This document shows positions 1-9,675 of a stretch of DNA of 64,000 nucleotides, in pieces (position 1 is the stretch's first letter; each line of letters opens with the position of its first letter). The DNA is taken from the NCBI RefSeq assembly GCF_015082335.1, contig NZ_BLRL01000002.1, forward strand, positions 596,569-660,568, written 5' to 3'. A program made the position numbers and the translations under genes. Under the pieces are notes generated by a model. The model made no database searches. It had not been told where the DNA came from and saw nothing but the letters and a program-made list of their open reading frames with translations. The DNA comes from Moritella sp. F3. GTDB lineage: Bacteria > Pseudomonadota > Gammaproteobacteria > Enterobacterales > Moritellaceae.

Positions 1-2
1 AA

Positions 3-179
3 GTGGTGTTAGCTAAAGATTTGCTCGAGCGCGGCTCAACACTCGTCATCACCAGCCACCAGCAAAACGCCCTGACCGCACTTTGTCGCCGTCAATGGTG
101 CATTAGCAATAGCAAACTAATCGAACGAGCAGATTTACAGCTCATTAAAAAAGAGAAGGATAACTATGCTTTCGGCTGA
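3..179 (+). CDS. ABC transporter ATP-binding protein, C-terminal fragment (5' end outside window)
   Basis: An open frame enters from the left edge and stops at 177-179, giving about 58 residues. The segment [26 protein letters not shown] resembles the end of an ABC ATPase, with the H-loop histidine in the ITSHQ stretch followed by a short tail. Its last 14 bases overlap the start of mobA, which suggests translational coupling. With mobA and mobB-moeA directly downstream, a molybdate or tungstate importer ATPase (ModC or TupC type) is the most natural reading, but the substrate is inferred only from context. Walker and signature motifs lie outside the window. Confidence 0.6.
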   Translation: MVLAKDLLERGSTLVITSHQQNALTALCRRQWCISNSKLIERADLQLIKKEKDNYAFG

Positions 180-750
180 ACAAACAAGTTGGGTAATTTT
201 AGCAGGCGGGCAAGCAAGCCGCATGGGTGGCAATGATAAAGGCTTAGTTCAATTAGCGGGTAAAGCCATGATTGAACATGTTATCGATACCTTAGCACCA
301 CAGACAGCTGAAATTGCAATTAACGCCAATCGCAACCAGGACGACTATAGCCAATACGGTGCGGTGTTTGGCGATAAATTACAGGGTTATCCGGGACCAC
401 TCGGTGGCATGCATGCTGCGATTTTACATTTAGCAGACGCAGAGTGGATTGGCTTTGTACCTTGTGATTGTCCACAACTACCTCATGATTTAGTCGCGCG
501 TATGGCCGCAGCTTGCCAAGCCGATACCGACATCCTCGTTGCCCATGATGGTGAACATATTCAACCCGTAGTAACGCTATTACATCGCCGTATTTTACCT
601 AAATTAGAAGCTTTTTTAGATAATGGTGATCGTAAAATCATCCTATTATATCGTCAATGTAATATGCTTACAGTGGACTTTAGCGATCAGCCAAATGCCT
701 TCGTTAATTTAAATACCCCTGTAGAACTAGCCCAATTTGGACAACAATAA
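166..750 (+). CDS. mobA: Molybdenum cofactor guanylyltransferase MobA
   Basis: MobA transfers GMP from GTP to Mo-molybdopterin, making the bis-MGD cofactor used by enzymes such as the formate dehydrogenase encoded downstream. It is cytoplasmic. The 194-residue length is normal. The nucleotidyltransferase signature [16 protein letters not shown] is at residues 12-27, GPLGGM at 77-82 and VPCDCP at 98-103, the last being the usual metal/nucleotide segment. The start has AAGGA six bases upstream. The gene overlaps the ABC ATPase upstream and is followed after 51 bp by mobB-moeA, so the three probably form one operon. Confidence 0.95.
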   Translation: MLSAEQTSWVILAGGQASRMGGNDKGLVQLAGKAMIEHVIDTLAPQTAEIAINANRNQDDYSQYGAVFGDKLQGYPGPLGGMHAAILHLADAEWIGFVPCDCPQLPHDLVARMAAACQADTDILVAHDGEHIQPVVTLLHRRILPKLEAFLDNGDRKIILLYRQCNMLTVDFSDQPNAFVNLNTPVELAQFGQQ

Positions 751-801
751 ATTACCCATAATAAATCACCAACAATGAGTCAATTACAATGAGTAAGCAT
801 C

Positions 802-2634
802 ATGAGTAAAATCTACGCGTCACTGCCTTTACTTGGCTTTGCAGCCTTCAGTGGTACAGGTAAAACAACACTACTTGAAGCCATGTTACCTAAGCTAGTC
901 GCGCGTGGTATTCGTGTTGCCGTGATTAAACATGCACACCATGACTTTGATATTGACCAACCAGGCAAAGACAGTCACCGCTTGCGTAAAGCAGGTGCAA
1001 GTCAAATGTTGATTTCATCACGTTGTCGCCGTGCATTAGTCACCGAAACGCCAGCTGAAGAAGCAACATTACCGCATTTAATCACGCAGTTAGATCAAAC
1101 TCAGCTCGACCTTATTTTGGTTGAAGGCTTTAAAAAACTCAGTTTCCCTAAGATTGAATTACACCGCAGCGAAGTGGGTAAGCCTTGGCTGCACCCAACA
1201 GACAATAACATTATTGCTGTTGCAGCAAATGTAGCGGTTCCCGCACCGGAATCGACACAACCGTCACTCCCCCTACTCGATATTAACAATCTTGAGCAGA
1301 TCACCGATTTTGTGGTGAGTTTTATCCAAGGTGAAATCGATACCAATGCTGCCGTAAAACCACAAGGTTTGCAGTGTGGTGATTTAACACCACAAGGCAT
1401 GTTATCTGTTGCCGAAGGTCGTGAGCGCATTCTTGGTCATATTGTACCAATTGAGCAAACGCAGACTGTTGAGTTAAAATCAGCTTTGGGTCAAATTGTC
1501 GCATGTGACATTTTATCACCTGTCAATGTACCGCAACACACCAATTCAGCAATGGATGGTTATGCCATTCGCGGTGATGATTTAGCACGTGAAGACTATA
1601 CGGTCGTTGCTCATGTGATGGCTGGTCACAGCTACGACTTACCGCTCGAAAAAGGCCAAGCAGTACGCATCATGACAGGTGCAGCTGTACCAGAGAGTGC
1701 TGATACTGTAGTCATGCGTGAGCAAGCTGTGCAAACAGACTGCACTGTAAATAATGTGATAAAAAGTACGGTACACTTTGATTTGAGCATGGCAGCCATT
1801 CATCAAGGCCAGAATGTACGTCAAGCAGGTGAGGATTTAGCACTAGGCCAAACGGCTGTCGCTGCGAATAGTAAGATCACAGCGCCAGAGCTAGGCATGA
1901 TAGCATCGCTCGGGATCAATCAAGTCTCCGTAAAAAGACCGGTACGCGTAGCGATATTCTCCACTGGTGATGAAGTTCAGCATCCGGGTGAAGCGCAAAA
2001 GAATAACTGTATCTACGATTCCAACCGCTACACCTTACACGCGATGTTAACCCAAGTCGGTTGCGAGGTGATTGACTTAGGCATTATCGAAGACAGTGAG
2101 ACAGCATTAGCAGCGACTCTGCAACAAGGCAGCGCACAAGCTGATTTGATTTTATCTTCTGGTGGTGTATCGGTTGGCGATGCTGATTACATTAAGACTG
2201 TATTAGACAAACTCGGACAAATTAACTTTTGGCGAATCAATATGCGTCCAGGTCGTCCCCTTGCCTTTGGCCACATAGATACAACGCCATTTTTCGGCTT
2301 ACCGGGTAACCCCGTGGCTGTGATGGTGGTATTTTTACAATTTGTCGAACCTGCGATCCGTAAGTTGCAAGGCATGGATAATTGGCAGCCACAAGTATTC
2401 AATGCAGTGGCAACAGAAAAATTCCGCTCTCGCCCTAATCGCACTGAGTATACCCGTGGTATTTTTGGGTTTGATGCAAATGGTCGTTTAACAGTAAAAA
2501 GTACCGGACAGCAAGGCTCAGGCATCTTACGCTCGATGAGTGAAGCGAATTGTTTAGTTGAAGTATTACCTGAACAGGCAAATGCAGAAATTGGTGATTT
2601 GGTGCGTGTAGTGCCACTACAAGGTCGTGTTTAA
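802..2634 (+). CDS. Bifunctional MobB-MoeA: MGD biosynthesis adaptor fused to molybdopterin molybdotransferase
   Basis: This single 610-residue frame joins two proteins that are separate in E. coli. Residues 1 to about 175 are MobB, a GTP-binding adaptor of MobA, with P-loop FSGTGKTT at 16-23. Residues from about 195 onward are MoeA, which inserts molybdate into adenylylated molybdopterin. MoeA marks are NSAMDGYAI near 248, SSGGVSVGDADY near 452 and GLPGNPVAV near 500. A short linker at about 175-195 separates them, and no stop or frame change interrupts the join. The start is uncertain because several ATGs lie close together and none has a strong ribosome binding site. It is the last gene before a terminator-like hairpin. 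Confidence 0.93.
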   Translation: MSKIYASLPLLGFAAFSGTGKTTLLEAMLPKLVARGIRVAVIKHAHHDFDIDQPGKDSHRLRKAGASQMLISSRCRRALVTETPAEEATLPHLITQLDQTQLDLILVEGFKKLSFPKIELHRSEVGKPWLHPTDNNIIAVAANVAVPAPESTQPSLPLLDINNLEQITDFVVSFIQGEIDTNAAVKPQGLQCGDLTPQGMLSVAEGRERILGHIVPIEQTQTVELKSALGQIVACDILSPVNVPQHTNSAMDGYAIRGDDLAREDYTVVAHVMAGHSYDLPLEKGQAVRIMTGAAVPESADTVVMREQAVQTDCTVNNVIKSTVHFDLSMAAIHQGQNVRQAGEDLALGQTAVAANSKITAPELGMIASLGINQVSVKRPVRVAIFSTGDEVQHPGEAQKNNCIYDSNRYTLHAMLTQVGCEVIDLGIIEDSETALAATLQQGSAQADLILSSGGVSVGDADYIKTVLDKLGQINFWRINMRPGRPLAFGHIDTTPFFGLPGNPVAVMVVFLQFVEPAIRKLQGMDNWQPQVFNAVATEKFRSRPNRTEYTRGIFGFDANGRLTVKSTGQQGSGILRSMSEANCLVEVLPEQANAEIGDLVRVVPLQGRV

Positions 2635-2702
2635 TCACGATCGGGCTTGTCCGTGTAAATAACGCATCTGACGCAGTGTTAGCAACAACATAGCGTTAAA
2701 TA

Positions 2703-2735
2703 AAATAGTGGCGTGCTCACATCACGCCACTATTT
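2703..2735 (+). terminator. Terminator-like hairpin after mobB-moeA
   Basis: A perfect 13-bp stem (2703-2715 with 2723-2735) has a 7-nt loop and ends in TTT followed by a weak pyrimidine run. It lies 69 bp past the mobB-moeA stop, with no gene on the other side for about 400 bp. It probably ends the molybdenum cofactor operon. Confidence 0.7.
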
Positions 2736-2914
2736 CCTCTTGGTGACTTCCTCTTACCATTCACGACTACTATCTATCCCGTTTTACTTTCTCAATTAAA
2801 TCTAAAGCTTCATTATTACTTCATTATTTTACTGAAATGATCACTCACGTATTTTTCACTCCACAAGAAACTGATATGAAAAAACAAATAAATAATCATA
2901 AAGGAGTACTAATA

Positions 2915-2962
2915 ATGCGAAGAACTGCACAAGGCTTAATAATTCACCGGCTCAATCATTGA
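2915..2962 (+). CDS. Possible 15-residue leader peptide or small ORF
   Basis: ATG at 2915 follows the strong ribosome binding site AAGGAG at 2901-2905 (spacing about 9) and encodes MRRTAQGLIIHRLNH before a TGA. It lies in a 490-bp gap between the mobB-moeA terminator and the chitinase gene, in the same direction as the chitinase. No family is recognised. A chance ORF is quite possible. The rest of the gap (2640-2900 and 2963-3120) shows no other supported gene, only AT-rich sequence and a small hairpin at 3059-3085. Confidence 0.25.
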   Translation: MRRTAQGLIIHRLNH

Positions 2963-3058
2963 CAACATATTTCGCTGTGCTAATTATGTTTCATCCAGAA
3001 GGTATTATCTTAATTCGATGAATGTAAATTAAATGAGTACATATTTTCCGGAATGGAC

Positions 3059-3085
3059 TTTCTGGTTTTGACTACGGACCAGAAA
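3059..3085 (+). other. Short inverted repeat in the chitinase leader region
   Basis: TTTCTGGT at 3059-3066 pairs with ACCAGAAA at 3078-3085 around an 11-nt loop, 45 bp before the chitinase start. It could be a leader hairpin or a regulator site. There is no T-run, so it is not an intrinsic terminator. The function is unknown. Confidence 0.3.
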
Positions 3086-3129
3086 ATAATGGATATATGC
3101 CTAGCATTGGCATGCGATAAGGAATGATC

Positions 3130-4782
3130 ATGTTTAAACGTACACTTCTATCTATTTTTATTGGCTATGGGGTTGTGCTTAACAGCTACGCAATGACCCC
3201 ACAAGAAGATCCACTTAATCCTACCGGATTTATAGTTTCTCAATCAGATATTCAAGCGGCGGAAGATGCTAAAACATTGGACCCTATGTATGATATTTGG
3301 GCTCAAGCATTACGCACACAACCTAACACAGTGGTCGACACCATTGAACCAGGTTTAGCGTCAAACCCAGACAATGTTAAACGCTTAGAACGTGTTTTTC
3401 CACAAGCAGAATGGGACTTCTTAACGCAGATGGCAACTCCTGAATATACCTACACACGTTTACTACGTGCTGTTGGTAAATTCCCTGCATTTTGTGGAGA
3501 GTACACAGATGGCCGTAACTCAGATGCCATTTGTAAAAAATCAATCATTACTGCATTCGCTCACTTTTCACAAGAAACGGGCGGGCATATTGCTAAAGAC
3601 AATATCTCAGACAACCCGCAAGCATTAGAAGAATGGCAACAAGCGCTTGTACACGTTCGTGAAATGGGTTGGTCTGAAGGCCAAGAAGGCTATACAACAG
3701 GTTGTGGTCAAAATGATTGGCAAAATGCCCGCTGGCCATGTTCTCCAGGACAGGGTTATTTTGGTCGTGGTGCAAAACAACTTTCTTACCACTTTAACTA
3801 CGGTATGTTCTCTGAAGTCATGTACGACGGCGATGCAACGGTACTGTTAGATAACCCTGGTTTAGTTGCTGATTCTTGGTTAAACCTTGCATCTGCTATT
3901 TGGTTCTTTTTAACCCCACAAGCACCAAAACCAGCAATGTTACATGTTATTGACCGTACATGGTCTCCATCACAGCGCGAAGCAGATGCCGGTATTACCT
4001 ATGGTTTCGGCACAACGATTAACGTGATTAATGGCGGGATTGAATGTGGGGAGCAAAACAAAAATAAAGGTCAGCCAGTAAACCGAATTCGTTACTGGGA
4101 AGGGTTATCAGCACACTACCAAATACCTCTTGAGTCCGATGAGAAAAACACCTGTTACCAACAAACCCCCTACGGCAGTATTAACCTGAATGGCGCAACC
4201 GATGTGCTGTATACAAACTGGGATGGTAACTGGAAGTATTACGCAGATCGTCCAGGTGGCGCTTCGTTTGAGTGTGAATTAGTTGGTTTCCAAACCGCTT
4301 ATTCGGCTCTTGTACCAGGTGATTATGGAAAATGTGTAACAAACTTCTATGGTTCTCACGCTGGCTGGCCTGAAGTACGTATAGTACCTGACAGTGAAAT
4401 ACCTACAATACCAACAGAACCGACAGACCCCGGAGCAGGCGGTGTTGCGGCTTGGGATACCAGTAAAGTGTATGCTTCAGCGGGTGAACAAGTGAGTTAT
4501 AAGGGCTCTATCTATGAAAGTAAGTGGTGGACACAAGGTGATTTACCAGACGCAGGTGGTCCATGGTTATTCATTAAGGCAGTAACAACGACGCCCGTGG
4601 CAGCAACGTCTGCAGACTTTGCATCGACGGATTTCATCGCTTGGGAAGCTGGTGCATCTCAAGTTGCTAACGGGGACAAAGTAACAAATTCAGGTAAGTG
4701 TTTTATTGCTAAAAATGCTCCTGGCGTTTGGGATACACCAACGGTTTCTAACAATCTATGGGACGAAATATCTTGCCAATAA
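3130..4782 (+). CDS. Secreted GH19 family chitinase with C-terminal chitin-binding module(s)
   Basis: The product, about 550 residues, cleaves beta-1,4 links in chitin outside the cell. The N-terminus has a signal peptide: basic KRT, a hydrophobic core, then NSYA before the likely cleavage site. The GH19 signature FAHFSQETGGH is near residues 144-154, with the glutamate as likely catalytic acid, and GYFGRGAKQLSYHFNYG near 210 is typical of this family. After a Pro/Thr-rich linker near 430 comes a tryptophan-rich CBM5/12-like module (AWDTSKVY, ESKWWTQGD), then a weaker second repeat ending in WDEISC. I chose ATG 3130 over ATG 3124 because AAGGA at 3119-3123 touches 3124 but is well spaced from 3130. 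It is followed by its own terminator, so it looks monocistronic. Confidence 0.93.
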   Translation: MFKRTLLSIFIGYGVVLNSYAMTPQEDPLNPTGFIVSQSDIQAAEDAKTLDPMYDIWAQALRTQPNTVVDTIEPGLASNPDNVKRLERVFPQAEWDFLTQMATPEYTYTRLLRAVGKFPAFCGEYTDGRNSDAICKKSIITAFAHFSQETGGHIAKDNISDNPQALEEWQQALVHVREMGWSEGQEGYTTGCGQNDWQNARWPCSPGQGYFGRGAKQLSYHFNYGMFSEVMYDGDATVLLDNPGLVADSWLNLASAIWFFLTPQAPKPAMLHVIDRTWSPSQREADAGITYGFGTTINVINGGIECGEQNKNKGQPVNRIRYWEGLSAHYQIPLESDEKNTCYQQTPYGSINLNGATDVLYTNWDGNWKYYADRPGGASFECELVGFQTAYSALVPGDYGKCVTNFYGSHAGWPEVRIVPDSEIPTIPTEPTDPGAGGVAAWDTSKVYASAGEQVSYKGSIYESKWWTQGDLPDAGGPWLFIKAVTTTPVAATSADFASTDFIAWEAGASQVANGDKVTNSGKCFIAKNAPGVWDTPTVSNNLWDEISCQ

Positions 4783-4810
4783 ATACTGTATCACTTTAGC
4801 GTAAAATTAA

Positions 4811-4839
4811 AATCCCTCGTCAGCTGACGGGGGATTTTT
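4811..4839 (+). terminator. Terminator after the chitinase gene
   Basis: A GC-rich inverted repeat (4811-4823 with 4824-4836, one T-G pair) ends in a T-run at 4835-4839. It lies 29 bp past the chitinase stop, between it and the convergent formate dehydrogenase operon. Confidence 0.85.
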
Positions 4840-4915
4840 ATAAAGAAAACACCTACTTATCTTGTGACTCAGACTGTGTTATCAGACGACTCCTATCTAG
4901 CGAGTTACCACCCGA

Positions 4916-5974
4916 CTATTTATCTTCTGGCTTTGCCTTTGACGCTGGCTCTGTAGTCGACTGATTCTCTGGTAAGTCTTTTACTTTTTCATACCAAATA
5001 TCATGGTGCTCTTTCGCCCACGTTTCATCAACTTCACCAGTCACCATGCCCTCTAGTGATGCTTCGATACCCACTAAGCCAACATAGATATGGAATACAA
5101 AACCACAGATCAATACTAACGATGCCAGCATATGAACTAAGTTAGATAGCTCCATGTCACGACGTGTCTGATCAAACAACGGGAAATCCAGCACAAAACC
5201 ACTAAAGGTAATAAATACACCACAAAATATCAGCAACCAAAACAGCGCTTTTTCACCACCGTTAGAGAAGTCTGCAGATGGGTGCGAACCTTTATGTTTA
5301 CCGACCATTCCGCCCATTTTCATGAACCATTTGATATCGACTTTGGTAAACAGACTCTTACGCCACCACTTAATCATCACCGTAAACAGTAAAATGGCAA
5401 ACAAAGGGCCAACATAGTTGTGATACTGCTTCGCGCCATAAATAATCATGGCCCAGATATCACGGGGAATAATCGGTTTAAGAAAATGCTTACCATAGAC
5501 CAGTAATAGCCCTGTCACTGCCAAGCTTAAGAAGGTAAATGCCATACTCCAATGCAGTGTACGGTCAACCAAACTCCAACGCTTAATTTTACGGCCAGTT
5601 TTAGCTTTACTCAGCTTTAATGGACCGATAGTGAAATAAGCCAGTACCACTAATCCGATACTGCCAAAGATCGCTAATGCACCTAATGGTGACATCCACT
5701 TTTCTTTGAGAATAAACCAAGCTTGTCCAGGTACACTAATCAGCACACCGTGTTCAGGTGACTTTGATGTCGTGTAACCCTCTTGGCCATCTCGCACGGC
5801 ACGCCAATAATCAGCGCCAGCAAAACCAGCAAGCTCACCTTGTACTGACGATTCGCCTAAACGTTCACTGCGCGTCTTGCCATCTGCGGGTTCACTCGCA
5901 AATGCTGACAAGGTAAAGCTCAGCATTAATACACTCACTAGCAGAGTGAACCAATGTTGAATTCGCTTAGTCAT
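4916..5974 (-). CDS. Formate dehydrogenase gamma subunit (cytochrome b556)
   Basis: This 352-residue membrane subunit carries electrons from the formate dehydrogenase beta subunit to the quinone pool through b hemes. The N-terminus looks like a signal peptide ending at AFASEP, followed by a periplasmic stretch of about 60 residues. Then come several hydrophobic segments, including ALAIFGSIGLVVLAYF and LVHMLASLVLICGFVFHIYVG, with histidines placed as in FdoI/FdhC heme proteins. The C-terminus is hydrophilic and charged. It is the last gene of the fdh structural operon. RBS AGGAG precedes the ATG. The 203 bp between it and the beta-subunit gene hold only a weak ATCGAT palindrome. Confidence 0.93.
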   Translation of the reverse strand: MTKRIQHWFTLLVSVLMLSFTLSAFASEPADGKTRSERLGESSVQGELAGFAGADYWRAVRDGQEGYTTSKSPEHGVLISVPGQAWFILKEKWMSPLGALAIFGSIGLVVLAYFTIGPLKLSKAKTGRKIKRWSLVDRTLHWSMAFTFLSLAVTGLLLVYGKHFLKPIIPRDIWAMIIYGAKQYHNYVGPLFAILLFTVMIKWWRKSLFTKVDIKWFMKMGGMVGKHKGSHPSADFSNGGEKALFWLLIFCGVFITFSGFVLDFPLFDQTRRDMELSNLVHMLASLVLICGFVFHIYVGLVGIEASLEGMVTGEVDETWAKEHHDIWYEKVKDLPENQSTTEPASKAKPEDK

Positions 5975-6177
5975 TAAATCTCCTCACTGTGTCTACACAA
6001 CAGCGCTAAATAGACAGCGGTTTATAACGAAACCAACTGCCTCTATTTATATTAAAACTAATCGATATTAAAGATAATCGATTTACAGCCAACCAGTAGG
6101 TATGAAAAAAACAGTCATAGTCAATTCATACCCACATAATGACAACCAGTTAACTTGCATTAACCAACACGCCTAGA

Positions 6178-6795
6178 TTAGCTTTCTTGTGGTTTGCTCG
6201 CGTCATAAGCAAGGTCAGCAGTACTTGCCCAACCTGCATTCTTAGCACCACGGGCAACAACACGCTCAGCATAAACATCAGAGATCTTAGATGCATCACC
6301 AGCAAGCAAGGCCTTAGTAGAACAAAGTGATGCACACATAGGTAACTTACCTTCAGCGATACGGTTGGCGCCGTATTTTTCTTTCTCTTCAGCTGAACCG
6401 TCTTCTACATTTGGTCCACCAGCACAGAAGGTACACTTGTCCATCTTGCCACGTTCACCAAAAGCATCTTGCTTTGGAAATTGCGGCGCGCCAAATGGGC
6501 AGGCAAACAAGCAATAACCACAACCAATACACAGATCTTTATCGTGTAGTACAACACCATCTTCAGTACGCTCAAAGCAATCTGCAGGACAAACAGCCAT
6601 ACACGGTGCATCAGTACAATGCATACATGCCACAGAAATTGAGCTTTCACCTGGTTCACCGTCGTTTAAAGTAACAACACGGCGGCGTTGGATACCCCAT
6701 TCAAGGGCATCATCATTTTCGTTCTTACATGCGGTAACACAACCATTGCATTCAATACAACGTTTCGAGTCACACAGAAATTTCATACTCGCCAT
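6178..6795 (-). CDS. Formate dehydrogenase beta subunit (FDH3-type, four [4Fe-4S])
   Basis: This 205-residue ferredoxin-like subunit passes electrons from the catalytic subunit to the cytochrome b subunit. Four cysteine groups can be seen: CIECNGCVTACK near the start, CMHCTDAPCMAVCP, CIGCGYCLFACP, and a split group of CTFC plus CASLC. This is the normal set for four [4Fe-4S] clusters. There is no signal peptide, so it is probably exported with the Tat-bearing alpha subunit. AGGAG lies 8-9 bases before the ATG. It follows the alpha gene after 12 bp. Confidence 0.95.
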   Translation of the reverse strand: MASMKFLCDSKRCIECNGCVTACKNENDDALEWGIQRRRVVTLNDGEPGESSISVACMHCTDAPCMAVCPADCFERTEDGVVLHDKDLCIGCGYCLFACPFGAPQFPKQDAFGERGKMDKCTFCAGGPNVEDGSAEEKEKYGANRIAEGKLPMCASLCSTKALLAGDASKISDVYAERVVARGAKNAGWASTADLAYDASKPQES

Positions 6796-6807
6796 CGGAA
6801 TGACTCC

Positions 6808-9663
6808 TTACGCTTTAGATATTTTACAGAGGGTTACTTTCGTTTCCTGCATTTGTGTCACAGGATCATAACCATAGGTTGTTGCAATGTTTGCTGATTC
6901 ACCCGATACATATGGCACCGAACCTTCAGGGTAATTACCACGTAAGTCTTCACCTTGGAAATAACCACCAAAATGGAATGGTAAAAAGGCAAGACCCGGC
7001 TTAACACGGCGTGTAACCATTGCTTTAACGTGGATACGGCCTTTTTCAGCGCCTTCAACCCACACCATTTCTCCGTCTCTAAAGCCTAAGTCGTTAGCAT
7101 CTTTCGGGTTAACTTCAACAAACATTTCTTGTTGTAATTCTGCTAACCAAGGATTTGAACGCGTTTCATCACCACCACCTTCATACTCAACCAAGCGACC
7201 CGAGGTTAAGATAATTGGGTATTCGCCCGATACATCTTTTTCTTGGATTGATTTGTATAATGTCGGTAAACGGAACATCGCTTCACTGTCATCCCATGTT
7301 GGGTAATCAGCAACTAAATCACGACGAGGTGTATACAAAGGTTCGCGATGGATTGGCACTGCATCAGGGAACGTCCACACCACAGCACGGGCTTTAGCGT
7401 TACCAAATGGAATACAACCGTGTTTAATTGCCACACGTTGAATGCCACCAGATACGTCAGTTTTCCAGTTTTTACCTTCTGCTTTTAGCTTTTCATCCGC
7501 AGTCAGTTCATCCCACCAGCCAAGCTGCTTAAGTAGCTTATCACTGAACTCTGGGAAGCCACCTTCCAACTCACAATCTTTTGAATAACTGTCAACAGCC
7601 AGCAAGCTTTCACCATTACGTTCCACGCCAAAACGGGCACGGAAGTTACCGCCACCGAGTGCAACAGGCTTAGATGTGTCATAAAGAATATGGGTACCAG
7701 GGTGCTTCATCTCTGGCGTACCCCAACATGGCCAAGGCAGACCATAAGTCTCACCATTAGCAACACCACCTTCAGCTTCGAGCGTCGTTTTGTGGAATGT
7801 ATGCCAATTTTTCTGATGGGCTTTCAAGCGTTCAGGACTTTGACCTGTATAACCAATCGTCCACATACCTTTATTAAATTCACGGGTAATATCTTCAATC
7901 ACAGGTTGGTTATTTTTAACCTCGATATTCTTGAACACTTGCTCCGCTAAACCTAATTTTTTCATCAGCAAATACATAATTTCATGATCAGGTTTTGATT
8001 CGAATAGTGGCTCAATTACCTTGTCACGCCATTGAATTGAACGGTTTGTGGCAGTCACTGAGCCCGTTGTTTCAAATTGCGTTGTCGCTGGTAGCAAGTA
8101 AACATTATCAGTACGACCATTCATTACTGCTGCAACACCTGGATACGGGTCAACAATAACCATCATGTCCAGTTTACCCATCGCTGTGCGCATTTCTGGT
8201 CCACGGGTTTGTGAGTTAACTGCATGGCCCCAATAGAACATGGCACGGATATTATCGTTCTGTTCGATATTGTCTTTATTCTCTAATACGCCATCAATCC
8301 AACGCGATACCGGAATACCAGCATGGTTCATTGGCAGCTTGCCGCGATAGTCTTTTTGATCAAAACGGTTTTTCAGCCATTCATAATCAACATCCCATAC
8401 CCCAGCCCAATGTTTCCATGCGCCTTCAGACAAACCGTAATAACCCGGTAAGTTATCTGATAACACACCAAAATCCGTTGCGCCCTGTACGTTATCGTGA
8501 CCACGGAAAATATTAGCACCGCCGCCAGATTTACCCATGTTGCCTAACGCCAGTTCAAGGATACAATAAGCACGCGTATTGTTATTACCCGTTGTATGCT
8601 GGGTACCACCCATACACCAAACTACACAGCCTGGGCGATTTTCAGATAACAGTTTTGCCGTTTCATAAACTTCTGCTTCCTGCACACCAGATACACGTTC
8701 AACTTCTGCAGGTGTCCATTTAGCAACTTCAGCACGAACTTCTTCCATGCCATAAACACGTTGATGGATAAATTCTTTATCTTCCCAACCGTTTTTAAAC
8801 ACGTGATATAGCACGCCCCAAACGAAGGCAACGTCAGAACCCGGACGTAATGATACGTAATGATCAGCTTTTGCTGCTGTACGAGTACGACGTGGATCAG
8901 CAACCACAATTTTACAGCTGTTCTTTTCTTTGGCGATGAGGATATGCTGCATCGCAACGGGATGCGCTTCAGCTGGGTTTGAGCCAATGAACAAGATTGA
9001 TTTACAATTATGCATGTCATTCAGCGAGTTAGTCATCGCGCCATAACCCCACGTATTTGCTACACCCGCTACTGTTGTAGAGTGACAAATACGTGCTTGG
9101 TGATCGACGTTGTTTGTGCCCCACATCGATACCATTTTACGGAACAAATACGCTTGTTCATTGTTGTGTTTTGCTGAGCCTAACCAGTAGACAGAGTCAG
9201 GGCCGGATTCTTCACGGATCTTAAGCACTTGCTGACTGACTTCTTCAAGAGCTGTTTCCCAGCTCATTTTTATCCATTTACCGTTAACTAGCTTCATTGG
9301 ATATTTTAGACGTTTGGCACCATGGCCATGCTCACGCAATGCTGCGCCTTTAGCACAGTGGCCGCCCGCATTGAATGGGTGATCAAATGCAGGTTCTTGG
9401 CCTGTCCACACACCTTCTTGCACTTCAGCATAAATACCACAACCCACTGAACAGTGAGAGCAGATAGTACGTTTAATTTCCACTGGCGATTCAGGGTCAA
9501 CTGATTTCGCTTCAGCCTTTTTCATCATACCCGGTGCGAACATGCCCACACCAACAGCACCACCAGCGGCAGCGATTGAAGAATTGCGCATAAAAGCACG
9601 GCGTGAAATACCGAGTTGTTTTTCGTCCTTACTGACCGTATCGGAACGTTTAGTTAATTTCAT
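6808..9663 (-). CDS. Formate dehydrogenase catalytic (alpha) subunit, Mo/W-bis-MGD, cysteine form
   Basis: This 951-residue enzyme oxidises formate to CO2 (or the reverse) at a Mo or W bis-MGD centre. A twin-arginine signal SRRAFM is at residues 20-25 with an AAAGGAVGVG core, so the folded enzyme is exported by Tat. C68, C71, C75 and C103 form the [4Fe-4S] site. The metal ligand position is C193 in RICHSTTVAGV. It is an ordinary TGC codon, not in-frame TGA, so selenocysteine is not needed. The C-terminal MGD-binding domain has GRLVEYEGGG and HFGGYF. GGAG precedes the ATG. Its neighbours (Tat-signal small protein, chaperone, beta and gamma subunits) support a periplasmic respiratory role. Mo versus W cannot be told from sequence alone. 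Confidence 0.96.
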   Translation of the reverse strand: MKLTKRSDTVSKDEKQLGISRRAFMRNSSIAAAGGAVGVGMFAPGMMKKAEAKSVDPESPVEIKRTICSHCSVGCGIYAEVQEGVWTGQEPAFDHPFNAGGHCAKGAALREHGHGAKRLKYPMKLVNGKWIKMSWETALEEVSQQVLKIREESGPDSVYWLGSAKHNNEQAYLFRKMVSMWGTNNVDHQARICHSTTVAGVANTWGYGAMTNSLNDMHNCKSILFIGSNPAEAHPVAMQHILIAKEKNSCKIVVADPRRTRTAAKADHYVSLRPGSDVAFVWGVLYHVFKNGWEDKEFIHQRVYGMEEVRAEVAKWTPAEVERVSGVQEAEVYETAKLLSENRPGCVVWCMGGTQHTTGNNNTRAYCILELALGNMGKSGGGANIFRGHDNVQGATDFGVLSDNLPGYYGLSEGAWKHWAGVWDVDYEWLKNRFDQKDYRGKLPMNHAGIPVSRWIDGVLENKDNIEQNDNIRAMFYWGHAVNSQTRGPEMRTAMGKLDMMVIVDPYPGVAAVMNGRTDNVYLLPATTQFETTGSVTATNRSIQWRDKVIEPLFESKPDHEIMYLLMKKLGLAEQVFKNIEVKNNQPVIEDITREFNKGMWTIGYTGQSPERLKAHQKNWHTFHKTTLEAEGGVANGETYGLPWPCWGTPEMKHPGTHILYDTSKPVALGGGNFRARFGVERNGESLLAVDSYSKDCELEGGFPEFSDKLLKQLGWWDELTADEKLKAEGKNWKTDVSGGIQRVAIKHGCIPFGNAKARAVVWTFPDAVPIHREPLYTPRRDLVADYPTWDDSEAMFRLPTLYKSIQEKDVSGEYPIILTSGRLVEYEGGGDETRSNPWLAELQQEMFVEVNPKDANDLGFRDGEMVWVEGAEKGRIHVKAMVTRRVKPGLAFLPFHFGGYFQGEDLRGNYPEGSVPYVSGESANIATTYGYDPVTQMQETKVTLCKISKA

Positions 9664-9675
9664 TTAGAGCTCCGC

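Noticed and set aside
6060..6083. ATCGAT inverted repeat between the fdh beta and gamma genes
   Set aside because: It is short and AT-rich, with no known matching regulator and no T-run.
8622..9020. Long second open frame on the minus strand inside the formate dehydrogenase alpha gene
   Set aside because: It is in another frame of a clearly conserved gene and encodes no recognisable protein. The same applies to other overlapping frames in iucA-iucB, hscA and fhuB.
9060..9100. Possible selenocysteine site in formate dehydrogenase
   Set aside because: The metal-ligand codon is TGC for C193 and the frame has no internal TGA.
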